Positions 6,887-7,807 of a stretch of 7,807 nt of DNA are shown here, in pieces. Source of the stretch: an uncultured Rhodospirillaceae bacterium (GTDB lineage: Bacteria > Pseudomonadota > Alphaproteobacteria > Thalassobaculales > Thalassobaculaceae); assembly GCA_937891725.1 (NCBI GenBank), contig CALAHL010000528.1, forward strand, positions 1 to 7,807, read 5' to 3'. Numbering within the stretch: the stretch's first letter is position 1; each line of letters begins with the position of its first letter. A program made the position numbers and the translations under genes. The notes beneath the pieces were generated by a model, which worked only from the letters and a program-made list of their open reading frames with translations, searched no databases and was not told where the DNA came from.

Positions 6887-7807
6887 GCCGGGCGACGGAA
6901 AGGCACGGTACCCGCAGCGGCACTGACCGTCTGCAAATGTTTCCGGACAAAGTTCTGTACGTTCTCCAACCCACCCAGCAGGTCGACATTAGAGGCTTCG
7001 GACGGACGTTTCCGGCTCGGCAGAAGCCGCAGGGCATTCGCCATTGCGCGGGGTGAGCGATCGCCGTCGTCGACCAGCATGCCCAGCAGCCCCCATTCCT
7101 CGGCCTTCTTGGCCCGGATGTACTGCTCCAGCCGGGGCTCGGTGCGCGGCACGATCAGCGCCCGCTTGTCGAAGGACAGGATCTCGCAGAACGTATTGTA
7201 GCCGCCCATCGCCACGATACCGGCGCAGCGCGACATCAGCGCCTCGATCCGGCTGTCGAAGGTGATGGCGTGGACCCGGTCGAGCCGGGAGGCGCGATCC
7301 ATGAATTCCGTCTGCTGTTCGTAGGGCATGAACGGACCGAGCACCAGGAGCGCCGGATAAGGCAACTCCGAGTCATGTTCATAGGCCCGCAGCACCCAAT
7401 CCATCACCGGCTCCCCGTCGCCGCCACCGCCGGCGGTGACCAGCAGGAACGGATCGTCGGCAAACGGAATGTTCGGCTTCGGCGCGGGCGCACTGGAGGC
7501 TTCGCGTCGCAGATAGCCGGTATATCGCATCTTGGAGCGGACTGAGGCTGGAATATCCAGGCCTTCCAACGGGTCGCAGATCTCCTCCCGGCCATAAACC
7601 CAGATCTCGTCGTAAAGATCGCGCAGTGCCGGAAGCACCTTCTTGCGTTCCCATTCGGGGGCCAGGGCCGCTGGTTCGTCCATCACGTCCCTCAGACCAA
7701 GCACCAGCGGTGTGCCGCGCTCCTTGAGCATGAGAAGCGTATCGCGCACCTCTCCCCGCAGGCCCAGAGGTTCCTTGTCGACGATGAAAAGGTCCGGATC
7801 GAACGCC
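6883..7807 (-). CDS. MurG-like (COG4671-type) glycosyltransferase, N-terminus outside window
   Basis: The reading frame is open to the window edge, so the 5' end is missing. 307 residues are visible, and roughly 90-100 N-terminal residues are probably absent judging from its complete paralogue at 2757-3920. A GTG codon at 7749 could be taken as a start, but the frame continues upstream with coherent protein (FDPDLFIVDKEPLG), so I treat it as internal. Visible parts: the end of the acceptor-side domain (LRDVMDEPA), the linker MRYTGYLRR at about residues 93-101, a glycine-rich loop VTAGGGGDG at about 123-131 opening the nucleotide-sugar domain, and AMGGYNTFCEIL at about 199-210, where MurG/GT28 enzymes contact the donor. 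The family transfers a sugar from a nucleotide donor to an acceptor, usually at the cytoplasmic membrane face. Donor and acceptor cannot be read here. There is no signal peptide or membrane segment in the visible part. It overlaps the next gene by 1-3 nt. Confidence 0.85.
   Translation of the reverse strand, partial: AFDPDLFIVDKEPLGLRGEVRDTLLMLKERGTPLVLGLRDVMDEPAALAPEWERKKVLPALRDLYDEIWVYGREEICDPLEGLDIPASVRSKMRYTGYLRREASSAPAPKPNIPFADDPFLLVTAGGGGDGEPVMDWVLRAYEHDSELPYPALLVLGPFMPYEQQTEFMDRASRLDRVHAITFDSRIEALMSRCAGIVAMGGYNTFCEILSFDKRALIVPRTEPRLEQYIRAKKAEEWGLLGMLVDDGDRSPRAMANALRLLPSRKRPSEASNVDLLGGLENVQNFVRKHLQTVSAAAGTVPFRRPA

Noticed and set aside
5588..7201. Plus-strand open frame of 537 codons, the longest in the window
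   Set aside because: It lies opposite two convincing glycosyltransferase genes and across their junction. The translation has Arg/Gln/His-rich composition without motifs, so it is a shadow of the real genes.
7425..7438. Perfect 14-nt palindrome CACCGCCGGCGGTG
   Set aside because: It encodes the Thr-Ala-Gly-Gly loop of the MurG-like donor domain with GC-rich codons. No T-run follows and no second copy was seen, so coding constraint explains it better than an operator or terminator.

Overview
The window is a single, tightly packed gene block on the minus strand, with no plus-strand gene that I can support. It is GC-rich, with G/C-biased third codon positions and frequent GTG starts. The protein style (GT4 enzymes opening with YPRLSETFI or HAPLKSPDAPTPSGDR, and a double-headed peptide-type ABC ATPase) suggests an alphaproteobacterium, possibly Rhodospirillales-like or Rhodobacterales-like. 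That assignment is inference; no rRNA or marker gene is present to fix it.

In transcription order (from position 7807 down to 1) the genes are: (1) a MurG-like/COG4671-like glycosyltransferase missing its N-terminus at the window edge; (2) a GT4 glycosyltransferase of the 'YPRLSETFI' type; (3) a second GT4 glycosyltransferase with an intact EX7E motif; (4) a histidine phosphatase; (5) a second, complete MurG-like glycosyltransferase, paralogous to gene 1; (6) a divergent NodB/CE4-type polysaccharide deacetylase; (7) a small protein with two membrane segments and a PH-like C-terminal part; (8) a fused two-domain ABC ATPase of the DppD-DppF/GsiA/YejF type, whose 3' end is outside the window.

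The genes are almost all translationally coupled. Junctions 3/4, 5/6 and 6/7 are GTGA overlaps, 4/5 is an ATGA overlap, 1/2 overlaps by 1 or 3 nt, and 7/8 is TGA directly followed by ATG. The only gap is 13 nt, between genes 2 and 3. I see no internal promoter, terminator, RNA gene, repeat family, mobile element or CRISPR. The window is the interior of one operon.

Working model (inference): genes 1-7 make or tailor a small glycan or glycolipid at the cytoplasmic membrane. Four glycosyltransferases would add sugars, the CE4 protein would remove acyl groups, the phosphatase would remove phosphate from an intermediate, and the membrane protein might help to anchor or recruit the enzymes. No flippase, polymerase, sugar-nucleotide synthesis gene or glycan exporter is visible, so the product and its route cannot be read from the window. 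The ABC ATPase may supply transport for the same pathway, or may begin a separate peptide-uptake operon that runs on from it.
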